The notes beneath the pieces are model-generated. The model was not told where the DNA came from, made no database searches, and saw only the letters and a program-made list of their open reading frames with translations. 64,000 bases of DNA from Cavia porcellus. Its lineage: Eukaryota > Chordata > Mammalia > Rodentia > Caviidae. Each line of letters begins with the position of its first letter. The stretch's first letter is position 1. Below, piece by piece: positions 24,836 through 37,584 of this stretch. The stretch is from the NCBI RefSeq assembly GCF_034190915.1, contig NW_026947484.1, positions 138,358,982-138,422,981 on the forward strand, written 5' to 3'. A program made the position numbers and the translations under genes.

Positions 24836-25025
24836 ATCCTAGCAACCATGTATAGTGCACACTGGTAGCCTGAGACAGGAGAATTAGAAATTTTGGCTGA
24901 TCCTGGGAAACTTACTAAAACAGTGTCACAAGATAACAAAATAATGAAAGGCTGAGATTATATAACTTAATGTGAAGGTCCTGAGTTCAGTCCCCAATAG
25001 CACACACACAGACACAAACACAAAT
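24836..25025 (+). repeat. B1-ID dimer SINE, forward
   Basis: A B1-like left half (GTGCACACTGGTAGCCTGAG, ACAGGAGAATTAG) is joined to an ID-like right half (GTGAAGGTCCTGAGTTCAGT, CCCCAATAGCAC) and a CA-rich tail. It appears to have landed in an older MIR/L2-type repeat whose halves flank it (24770..24835 and 25026..25100). Confidence 0.78.
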
Positions 25026-25315
25026 CTCAGCATACAATCATGATAACTCTGTGAAATATTTATAAAGAAATTTTAATGATGTTCACTGCACTCAATTTCC
25101 TAAAGGGTAGACTACAAGACACTAGGATGTTTTGGGAAGAAAAGGCTAAACAAGGCAGACATACTGAAAAATAACACTCAGTAAAAAGTTTAAATAAACA
25201 AGCAAATTAGATGCTACATGGTTTTCCAATTAAAATAAGTATGAATTTAAATTTAGCGCATCTTGAAACTTCTTTTTTTTGTTTATTCATGTTATAACAG
25301 TGTCTACATACACAC

Positions 25316-25540
25316 CTTTTCTTGAAGGCTCTGGTTGAGGCTGAGTCTTCACACCGCCTTCCTCCTCTAAGAGCTCTCCATTATCAGAGACTAAGGGTTG
25401 CATACTAATTGAGTCATAACGCCTTATATCATCAGCATCAGGCAGATTAAAAGTTGAAACATCTCTACTGATTTCAGTATCTTGCAAAGATGTTGACCAG
25501 TTCGGATCCACATATATAGTTCTGTCTTTATGTTCAGTAT
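25316..25540 (-). CDS. SPAG17: SPAG17 exon k (divergent acidic linker)
   Basis: The 225-nt exon (phase 1 in, phase 1 out) has acceptor CCTGGCTAG and donor AAAG|GTGTGT. It encodes (D)TEHKDRTIYVDPNWSTSLQ, an Asp/Ser-rich middle (DTEISRDVSTFNLPDADDIR) and ends VKTQPQPEPSRK. It is the least conserved exon here. Only the start (KDRT.(F/Y)VD.N.S.S.QD) and a few residues near the end (QPQ.E) align well with other mammals, so it is probably disordered. The start is set at 25540 because a pyrimidine-rich TAG 35 nt upstream would give a frameshift and an early stop. Confidence 0.92.
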
Positions 25541-25594
25541 CTAGCCAGGGCAAAGAATATTCATTGGACACAATCCTAGAAAAATTAACAATCA

Positions 25595-25948
<354 letters not shown>

Positions 25949-27009
25949 TTAGCTAGTGCTAACCTGACTTTAAGCATTGCCTTCACGAGTCTCCAACAGA
26001 TATCAAAGGTATGTAATGGTAAGAAAGATACACAATGAAGATATAGTTGATAAAGTTAATGCTCCCAAAGTGCCTCATAGCTTAATGAATATTATGCATC
26101 CTTATTTGTTGACATAGACTTTTGAGGGTACTATATTGGTTGAACATGCTTAAAACTTATTTTAAGAAAAGGAATCCTTTGCTGCTATTATAAATGAAGC
26201 CTGAAAGATTATTCAAGTGGGCCTCATATAGGCTATTATATTCAGTAGGGTTTTTTGTTCATTTAGGTTTAGGAAATACCTGCCCACCCAGTCACCACCT
26301 AAATTACTACATTCTATATTCTGTATTTACTTCAAAGTCACCAGCTTTGGCTCTATTCAATTGTGTATTTATTCTTTTATAGCATGTGTTCACCCATTCA
26401 CATATTTGTTTGGTTATTCTATGAATGGGGATTGCATTTTCACAGGTTCCAAGGATTCAAAGAATGACAAGATTCTTATGCATTGAAAATTTAAGTTAAA
26501 TGGGTAAGAGGTAGGAGTTAAGAAATGCAGAATGGGACAGCAAGGCAGAGGAGAAAGTTGGGGTGGAGACCTGGAGGCTCCCCAAGTACAGCTGAATACA
26601 TTCAGGGGTGCTCTTTGGCACTGACTGTAGCATTATTTAAGTGGGTATTATGGGTGTGTGTTTATGGGTGTGTACCTCTCCTTGTCCATGTCTCATATGA
26701 CCCGTGATTCTGCAGTCACTACCATCCTTTGTATAGATGTGTTTAGGGCATGGGACATGGAAAGGTACATTTCATGTCTTGTATTCTCTATCCTGTGACT
26801 CATGTACTTATTTGTAGTAAAGAGACTTAAGCATGAATAAAACACAAATACATGTAGAATTCAATGAAGAAAAATAGAATCATTGTGACAAATTAAAATT
26901 CAGGAAGTGCTTCCATTTTCTCCCCAACAGAGATGAGGAGAGTATCATAGAACCTGGAAATCATAGGTGGAATTCAGAAAAAGAGGCAAGAAAGAGATAA
27001 ATAATTACT

Positions 27010-27715
27010 GAATGCTTATCCATTGCTTTATAGAAATTTTTGAGCACTTACTAAATGTCAGCAACTGTGATAAAAACTGGAGAACAAAGCAAGGGGCTTC
27101 TTGCTCTCAGGGAATATCCACTAATGCAGTGAAAAATAGATTAGCATATAAGACAATAGAGATGAGCAGAGGATTAAAAGTCAACATAATAGAGCAGAGA
27201 GGTTTCTATTGTGTATAAGATGCCAAAGAAAACTCCTCTGAATAATTAAGTGAAAATGTGAAAGAAGAGGAAGAGCAAGCTATATAGATGTCTAGGAGTA
27301 CAGTGACTGGGGGAGGAGGAACAGCAAGTGCCAAAGTTCTGAGCCCAGAATGTGACTGATATGTTTGAGCAAGCAACAATGGGAATGAAGTGAAATCCTG
27401 ACAGATGATGGGCTCAAACATGGATGGTGGAGTTTAGATTTTAGTCTGAGTGAAATGGATGACTGCTAAAGGGCTTTGAGCTAAGAAGACACAGGATTTA
27501 ACATTTTAGAAGTGCGATTCTGATCATGTCTGGATATGTTAAAAAGTCAAAAAGTCTGTAGATAAAAAGATGAAAGCTAATGAAGCAACCTAAGAGCAAG
27601 GTGATAGGGAAATGGTATGGATGGTAGATGCTGTGGGACTGGCTCTGGGGTGTGAGTAAAAAGAGGATGTAGAGGTGACTCCAGAATTTTGATGGAAAAT
27701 ACTTGCTACTTAGTG
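27010..27715 (+). repeat. Ancient mammalian interspersed repeat, long copy
   Basis: A 0.7-kb region follows a well-known old repeat pattern: TGAGCACTTACTAAATGTCA, then GGAACAGCAAGTGCCAAAGT, TTTAGATTTTAGTCTGAGTG and GGGCTTTGAGCTAAGAAGAC in this order. I do not name the family with confidence. Related copies lie at 35890..36075 and 57060..59540. It is non-coding here. Confidence 0.55.
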
Positions 27716-27922
27716 ACAAAGAGGATTGTGAGGGGGAAAATATGGTGATCAGGGATCATAAGTTTGATTTGAATCTGTTATTAGGAGTTATGAAAGGGAG
27801 AAGAGGAAGGTCAAGGGATTGGGGTGGGACATTTAAGAGGCACAAGTGTGAGGTTTCCATGGTGGCAACAAAAATAAGAATCCTGAGCTTTGGTAAAACA
27901 GCTGGAGAGAGCTAGCCTATGA

Positions 27923-28250
27923 AGAAGCAGAAGCCAGCCTGCCCCCAGGCACATACCAGCCACCATCTGAGATGCTTCCCTCTGGTAAGCAGTGTGGGTT
28001 GGGAGAAGCAGAAACCAGCCATGCCCACCATGTGCACACCAGCTGCCACTGGGAATGCTTCTTGCCAGTAACCAGTACAGGCCGGGAGAAAAAGCAGCCA
28101 GCCCCACCCTCACACCCATACCTACTGCCATCATGGAGCTTCCTGCAGGTAGCCAGCTTGGGCTGGGGGAAAAGCAGCAGCCAGCCCACAGCGGTACACC
28201 CACTGGCCACCATTGGGCACCCATTGCTAGCACTGGTGAGGAGAATTAGC
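27923..28250 (+). promoter_or_regulatory. L1-F 5'UTR tandem promoter repeats (~82-bp unit)
   Basis: Units start near 27923, 28004, 28087 and 28168 (spacing 81, 83 and 81-82 bp). Each has AGAAGCAG(A/C)(A/G)(A/C)CCAGCC-like sequence, an ACACC/ATACC block and a CTTCC(T/C) block. The array is unrelated in sequence to the 334-bp repeats of L1-A and the 172-bp repeats of L1-B. Promoter activity is inferred by analogy. Confidence 0.78.
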
Positions 28251-28401
28251 TGGTCACACATTGGAGAAATTATAGCCAATGCCAGAAGTGCCTGGGACTC
28301 CACAACCCACTTGTCTGGAAGAACCCAGGAAAACGTCAAGATGAGGAGTTGAAAGGCAGTCTCTAGTCCTCAACTCAAGCAGAGCAAGTCCATATGTAAA
28401 T

Positions 28402-29290
28402 ATGGAAAAGATTGTAAATAGCACACCTGAAGTTTCTGAGATAATGGCAACTGAAGTAAAGAAACAACTTCATGAAGCTATAAAAGAAATTAGATCAGAA
28501 ATACTATCTCAGGTAAAAGAAGAAATGAAAGTCATAATAAAAGAATTACTGAGTGTTTGTAAAGAAGACATAGATAAAAAAGTAGAGTAGCATAGGAAAA
28601 TGAGAGAAACCTTGAATGAACATATAAGAAAGATTTAGCATGCATGAAACAGATTCAAAGAGATATTCAGGAAATTAAGAGCTCCATTGAAAGCTGGCAA
28701 ACCTGCTTGAAAGAGACTGAAGATAAACTTTCAGATCTAGAAGACAGAATTGCAGCTAAGAAACACAAAAGGAAATATCTCTTAAAAATAACAAGGAACC
28801 GGGAAATAACAATTCAATGGCTGCAAGACAACACAAAGAAAAATAATTTAAGACTGATAGGTGTCAGCAAAAAAAGCAGGGGTTAACACAATTGAAATAA
28901 AAAGACTATTTACAGAATTGATAACAGAAAACTTCCCAAGCATAGGAAAAGGACTTGATATTTAGATCAGTGAGGCATTAGGACTCCAATTAGATATAAC
29001 AAAAATAAATCTATACCCATACATATAATAATCAGGATTCCAGAAATTCAACACAAGAACAGAGTATTAAAAGCTGTTAGAAAAAAAGAGACAGATCACC
29101 TATAAAACCCATCAGAATCACGGCAGGCTTCTTAATACAAACCATTAAGCCAAGAAGAGGTTAGAGTGAAGTGTTTCAAATCCTGAAAGAAAACAACTTC
29201 CAACCCAGATGGATGTTCCCTGCAAAACTATCTTTCAAAATTAATGAAAACAAGATACTTCCATGACAAAGGACAAGTGAACAATTCATG
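28402..29290 (+). pseudogene. L1-F ORF1, broken
   Basis: L1 ORF1 in several pieces. 28402..28590 encodes MEKIVNSTPEVSEIMATEVK and the coiled-coil KKQLHEAIKEIRSEILSQVK. After stops, 28644..28886 encodes SSIESWQTCLKETEDKLSDL and a piece of the RRM. The C-terminal domain follows in other frames to about 29290. ORF1 is the only large coding region this element ever had, since ORF2 is deleted. Confidence 0.82.
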
Positions 29291-32219
29291 ACTACCAAAT
29301 CAAGCACAGAAAGAACACAGAAGGACATTGTATAGAGAAATAAAAATGACCACAATTCCAGGAATAGTGATAGAGGGGGATTGCCAAGCAGGGCAAGAGA
29401 CTGAATGAAGGGGTAAAGGACAGAGCCAATGGGAAGAAAATAGCAAGGCAGAGATGATCCAGTGCGTGTTGGCTGTAACCATTAATATAGGTGGCCTCAA
29501 CTCACCAATAAAAGTAAGCAGAGACAGAGATCAGGAGACAGGCTCCATCAGTATGCCTAACACAAGAAACACATTTAACTTGAAAGAAAATTCATAGACT
29601 AAAAATCAAAGGAGAGAAAATAATGTTGTATGTGACAGAGAACAAGAAGAGAGTAGGCGTAGCTTGCCCACCAACGGCAGAGTGGATAAGAAAGATACAG
29701 CATTGTTATATAATGGAAAGCCACTCAGCTATATAGAGATAACCTATCATGCTTATGGGTGAAATTGTCCAGAGTCACATGGATGAACATTGTGTTGTCT
29801 CCCTCATATAAAAACTGAAGGAGTTAGTGGGTTCTAAAATGCACAATGGATATTATGAAAGTGAAGGGGGTGGACATCTAAAAAAGGAAGGCACTACCCA
29901 TTGTTAATTTACTACTATCTTGCTTTGAAGCCCTGTATTGTTTTCATTGTTCTGTTTTGTTTGGTTTCATTATGTTTCTTTTTGTTTGATTTTATTATAT
30001 CTGATGTATGAGCAGCTACTTCAAAGATGACAAAATACATTATGGTAGTCACTGTTGATTTACTGTTATCTTGCTTTGAAGTCCTGTATCATGTTCACTG
30101 TGTTGTTCTGATGGACTCTATTGTGTTTTATTTTTTTTTTCGGTTTTATTCTTTTCAAAATAAAAGAAAATTAGTTGGAAAGAAAATAGGGTTGTATCAT
30201 GAGGCAGAAGGACAAGGGGAATGCAGCAGCAAACAGGCAAAGGACAGATCTTCTCAGGGATGTCATAGGTGATGGCTTTGGAAACAACAGATGAGACCTA
30301 CTTAGGTCCATTGTGCTGCAGCCTGCTCATGGGCTGGTGTGACAGTCTTTAAAAGACATTGACTTTGTCTATTACTATGCCTACTTAAAAACGGAAAACA
30401 AATCAAAATAAAATATTTCAGTAATTTGGATAGAATTAGAAGTGAGATTGGAAGCAAGAATTTGTACCTTTTTTTCCCCAAAATTTTAAGATCAACTTCT
30501 TTCTTGTCAAATAAAGATATCATGTGATATTCCCTTTTGTAACTAGAGAGGCATCTGCCTACTGCCTCAAATGAGAAACAGAATTTGTTTTAGGGAATGA
30601 TTGTCTGTGTCACAAAATCCACGGGATCTTTGAAATGAAAAGTGTTCCTAGACAGTCCTAACAATCCTTCTTCCCATGTCCTCAAGAACATAATATGGCT
30701 CTTTTGTCATGAGAAGAGGTTCCTTGAGGTTCCATGAGAGGAGGTTCCCCAATAGCCTGTGAGCAAGGTCTTTGGATTTTCTTCTGTATCTCTAAGACTA
30801 GGTCAGTGAGGGACAAGAGCAGATGCTCAAAATTGAAGATAGCACAATCAGATTTCTGCTGTGGTTCCTGTCCTGCCTTCAAATGACCAGAATTTTAGTG
30901 TTTGCTCTGCTGCTATTGTTCAAACCCTTTAAATTATTTAACCTGAGAGATTTCAGTTTTCTTGTTTGGAGATTTAGATTAGATGAATTTTAAAATTCCT
31001 TTTAGTTAGAAAATCTTATGGTTCTATGATTCAGCTTTATAGAAATTCGATTTCTGGACATGAATATTCTTCTCAAGATGAGATGGAGTAGGAGATTCCA
31101 ATAGCACCTCTGCCTCAGAGTCACACTGTTTATTTTCCTTTCCATGCTCCTGTGCAGGGTGAGCCAAGAAGTGCTCACACTAATTTTAACTTGGTGGACA
31201 TTCTTGACAAATTCAGGTTGGCTAAAAAAAGAAAAACTATGGAGGGACCTAGAGGCAAGAGCCAGAAGGAAAATTCCTTAACATAACTGTCCTTCATGAA
31301 GAAGAGCAGGGACCTAGGAAGAAGTTGTAGTTTTTCTGAAAAAAGTACTTTATAAAGAGGTAGAAGATGGGATTATTTTTGTTTGATGCTGGGGAAAAGG
31401 GTATAGAAGACAAAGAAAAATAGAATAAATTGACATTTATATAAATCAAATTGACAAGACATAGGCTTGCTCTCATAATAGTCTCTTTATTCTCTGTGTT
31501 CTCTCTGATACCCACTACCACTTAACTTTTAAACTAGTGAAAAAGCAGCTGGTTTCTCATTGGAACACCAGTCTTCTAATACATGGCCAACTATAGTCAC
31601 AAGATTGGATAAAGAGATAAATGATAATCCACACTTTGACACTATGAATTTCACGAGGAGCAAAACTAGTTTCCCATCAACAGGTGGGAATCAGGCTGAA
31701 ATAGTATTTCTTGTTTTTCTTTCTTCATAATAGGCATGGTTATATCTTTACTATACATTTCTGTTTTACTATACAGGGTGATTTGGTGGTTATCTTTATG
31801 CTGAATATAATGTTTTCAACTTTCCCCCAATCATAGTTAGACTGATAGTATAGAAATATTTAAAACCTGAATTTAATGTCACATCTGATCTGTTGATCAA
31901 GGCTGGAGTAAAGAGACTACTTCACGTTTCCTTTGGATAGCAAAACATTTCTAAAACTTTTTTTTATGGTTTGCTCCAACCAGTGAACATGAGAATACAA
32001 AGAAAGATATCTCTGAATTGAGGCAAGTTTGCACTATTACACTTGTCCTTCCTACTATGTAGCTGATGCTGCTGTGGTGTTTTTGTGTGGTTTGCTGTGA
32101 TGATGAAAGGGAAGTGATGAAGCTGTAGATCCAAGGATGACATTTTCCTAGGAAAGGGCTATAAAACCTTGGCATTACTATTATTCAATAGGATGGAATT
32201 ACCACATCATCTCTAATAT

Positions 32220-32300
32220 TGTCAATGGGGAGAGGTAGGATGGGGAGAAGAGGAAGAAAGAAATAAATTATTCTGGAGAAGAAAATACAGTAGAAAGAAA
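32220..32300. other. No recognisable feature (30180..32500)
   Basis: Between the end of L1-F and exon i (30180..32500) I see only AT-rich intronic sequence, with a purine-rich patch near 32220..32300. No repeat or gene is confidently recognised. Confidence 0.5.
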
Positions 32301-32485
32301 ATCAGTGTATTAATATGCAGAATGTTAAGCATGATAACCATAGTACCCCATTGCTAAGGACATTATTCAAGGAAGAAAGTACCCATTTTAGCTTCTGAAG
32401 TGTTTCAGTGATCACAATACATTTTGTAATAAGAATGTAACTTAAAGAGGCACAAGTGATCATTAGTTAAAATCAGTTTCAGTTA

Positions 32486-32830
<345 letters not shown>

Positions 32831-33217
32831 TCACTTTGCCAAGAGTTCCTGGTGCACAGAATTGACTGATCCTTATTTGCAGTGACAAACTGCCAAAGTC
32901 TCACATATATTCATCTTTCCCTTTGGAGGCCCTTTTCTGATCTCCACTAGTTTTTTGTATCAGCAGACATATAAAACAAAAGTTATAAACCTTCAGTGTA
33001 AATTTAATGGAAGGGGGTAGTGGGTCTCCATTATTAGGCAGACTTTCTTTAATGACATGATTTCTTTCCCCCCTATCCTTTTCTGTTCTCTGAGCTCTTA
33101 CATCGTATCCATTTTGCACACTATGTTATGTATTATCTAATTTGTTGTTAGAGTTATCTAATTGAGATTCCTTCCATTGTGAATTACAAACACATGTTCT
33201 TACATCAGCTTTCCTTA

Positions 33218-33346
<129 letters not shown>

Positions 33347-33374
33347 CTATTAAAATTGAAATAATGTTGGTTTA

Positions 33375-33569
<195 letters not shown>

Positions 33570-33914
33570 CTATTGAGAAAAGCAGTGGGGAAGAATTGGT
33601 GTAATCTTTAGCTCTTTTTTCATAGTCGTGTATTACCACTGTGCTTGGTAAGAAGGCTGTTCCTATCATTAAGATTCCAGTGATTACTTGTAATGGCAGG
33701 AAAGAATCAATGATCATCAAAGTAAAAGGAAAACTGTTTGCAATTCATGTACTGAAGTGCATATAACTTTAACATGTATATTAAAATAGATAACACAAAA
33801 ATAAAATGGCAAATAATAAACTTTACTGTGGGAGAAGTCACAATCACAATTTTTAAAAATATTTGTCACTTTTTTAATGCACCAAAGACAGTGCTCATAC
33901 ATCTTTGGATTTAA

Positions 33915-34110
33915 TAAAAATTTACTGAGTGGCTACTATATATCATGTACTATGTAGGACACATTTACATACGGCAAGTTATTTAAACCTTAAAGCAATC
34001 TTTTTGAGTAGGCATCATTTTCCATTTTATAGAGAAAAAAAACTAGGGTGAATGAAATTGCATGATGTCCAATTCTAAGGCTACTGAGTGGAGGAGGGTA
34101 GGTTCAGGCC
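33915..34110 (+). repeat. Old MIR/L2-type repeat, forward
   Basis: TGAGTGGCTACTATATATCATG, CATTTTCCATTTTATAGAGA and a following CTACTGAGTGG segment follow the MIR/L2 consensus order. Low identity. Confidence 0.6.
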
Positions 34111-35396
34111 AAGTCCTCATTCTTTTTTTCAAGAATAGAAAAGTTGTTAAGACAAGGAGCCTGATAGAGGGTACTAGTCTTTTTTTATGTGAGGAAAGTG
34201 AAGTCTAGGAAGATTAAGTGCCTTGTTCAGTTGTACATGGTACATAAATAAATGAGATTGAAATATAGTCTATAGGTGCCTAATTTACAAGTTTTCCCTT
34301 TATCATTCTCCTGATTTTGTATCCTTCAGCTGGGTTTCTCAGCTTTGGAAGTAATGACATTTTGGACCAGAAGCCCAGTTGTCACAAGGGACTGTCCTGT
34401 GTACCACAGAGTAGTCAGCAGCATTCTTGGTCTCTGTACAATTGATGCAGTAATATCCTGGTGTGGCAACCGATAGATGTTGCCAAATGTTCCATGGGAG
34501 GCAAAAGAGCTCCTGTTTAGAAACCCTAGCACAGAGAAAGACAAAATAGTCTCATATTCTTTATTGTTTTAATGCCTTACTTTCAAAAGTGTCCCTCACT
34601 GTTTCCCCTTTCTATTTTCCACCTATTTTACAGGTCCATGTTCAATATCAAAGACCAGAAAAAGCTATTTCATCTCTAAAACATTAATGATAATATCCCA
34701 TCCTGTAAATGCCATTTCATCATCTCCATACGTTAATGTTTCATCCCTTACTCTTTCATCCTACGTGTTTCTTTTGGCAGCTTTCTATGCATCACACACT
34801 GAGCTCATCAGTTGTCCTCTTTGATATCTGGAACACACTAGACGATTAGTAATGTTTGCTGTTGAGTTGAGTGGAATAAAAGAAAGACTGTGGCAAATAA
34901 AATGATACTGCGAACTCTGCAGGGCTTTTGAGCTCTTAAAAATTTATAGATATAATGAATCTTTTTCTCTCAAAATCATTATGGAGTAATTATAGGCGAA
35001 TGTTAATGTGACTGGTCAGAAAACTAAGACATTCAGTAAACAGTAAAGTGTACACTGGGTAAAATAGAGATATTGGTGCCTCAAGAGAACTTTAAAATAA
35101 ACATTTTATATACTGATAAAGAAAAATAAATGTGTTATGCTTATGAATTAAAAACAAAACACAGTGCTACAAATAGAGTGTTTACAATTAGAAACACTGC
35201 TAAGACAAAACTTCAATAGCACATTGGACTCCATTGAAGAAAAAATTTGTAGAAAGTTAAACTGGAGTTCCCAAAGAGCTAAACTGAAAGAAAAAGAAAA
35301 GGAGAAAAACTTAAGTGGGAATAACTATCCAATAATTAGAATAAATGGGAAAAATAATATTTGAAGATATTAAAAGAGACTTTCTTAAACTCTAGT

Positions 35397-35886
35397 TGTA
35401 ATGGTTGACATATTGTGTCAACTTGGGAAGTTTAGAAGCTTAACTAACTCAGCAGTTGTACATCCGAGGGTGTAGAGGACATGCCCTGAGATAGTAGTTT
35501 AAGCTCCAAATGCAGCGGTTGATTCATTTGTCAACTTGAGAAATTTAGAAGCTTTACTACTTAGCTCAGTGGGGTCCAGGGTGCTCACTTTGTAAACAGC
35601 CTGAACTGTGCAAGAGGAGGGCACAGAGACGATGTGAGTGCAGCCTGAGCAGAGATAACCTGGTTACAATATACGAGAAGAAAAGAGGTTTGCTTCCCTC
35701 TCTTCCTTGCTGTTTTTGCTGTCTTCTGCACCCTTGAACTGTTGCTCCAGTGCCATGCTGTCCTGTTTTGGAGCCAGCTGATTATGGACTGAAATCTACA
35801 CAAACTGTGAGTGAAATAAACCTTTTCTTTCTTAATTTTGGGCATTGGGTATTTTGTCTCAGCAACAAGAAAAAAGCAACCAAGAC
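35397..35886 (+). mobile_element. MaLR-type solo LTR, forward
   Basis: The 490-bp LTR runs from TGTAATGGTTGACA to ACCAAGACA. The flanking CTAGT and CTATT are a near-perfect 5-bp target duplication. The 3' part (GCCAGCTGATTATGGACTGA, AAATAAACCTTTTCTTTC, GGGTATTTTGTCTCAGCAAC) is shared with the LTR at 16779. It has an internal near-duplication of its first 70 bp (TTGTGTCAACTTGGGAAGTT near 35413 and TTTGTCAACTTGAGAAATTT near 35528). Non-coding. Confidence 0.85.
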
Positions 35887-35889
35887 ACT

Positions 35890-36075
35890 ATTCATTTATT
35901 TAACAAATATGTGTTCAGTCCCTACTCTGTATTAGCTATGATTGCTGTGTGCCAAGGATCCAGCAATGAGCAAGACTACATCAAGTTCCAGCTTGCATGA
36001 AATTCACACTCTGATAGGAAAAATCCAACAAACAAAACTATTATAATAAGTTAAAAATAGCTGTTGAGAATAAAA
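35890..36075 (+). repeat. Ancient interspersed repeat fragment
   Basis: TTTATTTAACAAATATGTGTT, GCCAAGGATCCAGCAATGAG and ATGAAATTCACACTCTGATA match the 5' part of the same old repeat seen at 27010 and 57060. Confidence 0.5.
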
Positions 36076-36391
36076 TAAAGCGGTATAACACACAGTTTTG
36101 CATACATGGTATGCAATTTGTTTGAATCAGGTGGATAGAGAAGGCTTGTGTGAGGAAAGCCACGCCCACTGGAGACTGAATCCTAGGAGTTTACATAGAC
36201 ATGTAGGTGGAACACAAACTACCAAGGCAGAGAAGTTGGAGCAAAAAGTTCCAGAAGAATTAAGTAATATATTTGCCCAAACCCCCAGAAGACTATATGG
36301 GGTACTTCAAGAATTCTGAATGTGACTGGGAAATAATATAAAATTCCTTTAGTTAATGAAGATGTTTAGAAGGAAACAAAACCATCTCTAG

Positions 36392-36825
36392 TGGAATGGT
36401 TTGGATGTGGTTTGTCCCTCATGGATTTATATGCTGGAGGCTTGGGTTTCAGTGTGTGGTGGTGCTGAGATGGTGAGACTTTTTAGAGGTAGACGTCAGA
36501 TCCTTTCCTTTGAAGGAGTTAAGGTAATTATTATGGGAACTGTAGTTAGTTTTTGTGAAAGAGTTGTTATAAAAAGAACCAATCTTTCCTGGCTCTCACT
36601 CTGGCTTCCATCACATTATGTGGTCACTTCCTCTTACACATTCTATAGTTATGATGCTATTTACCATGATATAACCCAATTAAGGAAACCCTCACCAGAG
36701 ATTGCAACAACGGGGCTGTTTGATTTTGGACTTTTGCGTCTGAAACAGTGAGCTAAATGAACTTTTCTTTATAAATGTAATCAGCTTTGGGCATTTTGTT
36801 ATAAAGCAGAAAATGGACTAATACA
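36392..36825 (+). mobile_element. MST/MaLR-type solo LTR, forward
   Basis: The 434-bp LTR begins TGGAATGGTTTGGATGTGGT and TTGTCCCTC as in MST-type MaLR LTRs. Its 3' end has TGAGCTAAATGAACTTTTCT and AAATGGACTAATACA. The flanks TCTAG and CCTAG are a target duplication with one change. A long forward open frame inside it is accidental. Confidence 0.83.
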
Positions 36826-36861
36826 CCTAGATATATACTTGTTTTAATTATATTTTTGTTA

Positions 36862-36892
36862 CTGGGTTAAAGCACCTGATGCTTTAACCCAG
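36862..36892. other. Perfect 13-bp hairpin
   Basis: CTGGGTTAAAGCA, then the loop CCTGA, then TGCTTTAACCCAG: perfect 13-bp arms. The right arm abuts the polyadenylation-signal end of the reverse LTR-like repeat that follows. Confidence 0.95.
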
Positions 36893-37225
36893 GAGAAAAG
36901 ATTTATTATTTTGGTTTGCAGTTTGTGAAGTTTCAGTACATAGTCTGTTAGTTCTATGGGAGAATCATGGCAAAAAGTTATGGTGGATCAAAGCTGCTCA
37001 CTTCGTGGTGGCTGGGAAGAAGGGTGAGAGAGAGATGTATCTTTCAAAAGTGCTTCTCTCCCTCCCCTCAGTGATTACACTTCCTCCAATCAGGCTCCAC
37101 TTTCTAACAGCACATTCACCTCATTGGCTTAGTCAGTTCATGATTACAGCAGCCCCATGATCCAATCATCTTGCTAGGAATCTCTTAATCCAGTCAAGTT
37201 GACAATTAAGCTGACAATTAACTGT
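36893..37225 (-). mobile_element. LTR-like repeat, reverse
   Basis: On the minus strand it begins near GACTGGATTAAGAGATTCCT. It contains TCATGGGGCTGCTGTAATCA and GATTCTCCCATAGAACT, and ends AACTGCAAACCAAAATAATA-AATC, a typical LTR R-region with a polyadenylation signal. The subfamily is not identified. Confidence 0.6.
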
Positions 37226-37394
37226 CCTAGATGTTATGCATTATAAAGAGAAAACTTTGATAGCTACAAAGAAAACATTGATTTTAGATCTATGTTCGAT
37301 TACTTACTACTAATATTGGAAGGAAGAGAAAAACTGAGCAATGCTATTGCAATTCTTTTCCACACATATTGAGACTAGGTTTAAAAGTCATTCC

Positions 37395-37530
37395 TGTTGC
37401 TTACTATTTGAAGAAGCAACGTAACTTGATTATGCCTCAATTTTCTTATCTGGAAAGTGCGCGATAAGAATAGTTCTTACTTGACAGAATTGTTTTGAAG
37501 ATTAAATGAGTGAATACTTTGGAAATGTGT
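37395..37530 (+). repeat. MIR SINE remnant, forward
   Basis: AACTTGATTATGCCTCAATT and TTCTTATCTGGAAAGTG, then GAAGATTAAATGAGTGAATA, follow the MIR consensus order. Confidence 0.75.
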
Positions 37531-37584
37531 GGAACAGTCGGTCCCTGCTGTCTATAAGGACCATTTATAGGCTAGTCATATGAA

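Larger units (their letters stand above)
21268..25315 (-). other. SPAG17 intron k-l
   Basis: The 4.0-kb intron contains an AAAAC-rich repeat (23845..23937), MIR remnants (24315..24470), a B1-ID dimer SINE (24836..25025) and an unidentified coding-like minus-strand ORF (23207..23545). Stretch 21430..23190 shows nothing I can name. Confidence 0.75.
27915..30175 (+). mobile_element. L1-F: internally deleted half-L1, forward
   Basis: The 2.26-kb element is antisense to SPAG17. It has a 5'UTR of about four 82-bp tandem repeats (27923..28250), an ORF1 region (28402..about 29290), a start-of-ORF2 stub (about 29300..29662), then an abrupt jump to the ORF2 C-terminus (29666..29760) and a 3'UTR with two 151-bp-spaced copies (29910 and 30061). 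The deletion joins the endonuclease segment GTAGGCGTAGC to CCCACCAACGGCAGAGTGGA. About 3.4 kb of ORF2 is absent relative to L1-A. L1-C has the same join. Confidence 0.85.

Noticed and set aside
27811..28352. Overlapping open frames of up to 140 codons on both strands.
   Set aside because: They lie over the 82-bp L1-F promoter repeats and repeat their own residues with that period.
36401..36751. A 116-codon forward frame as a gene.
   Set aside because: It lies wholly within a MaLR-type LTR.
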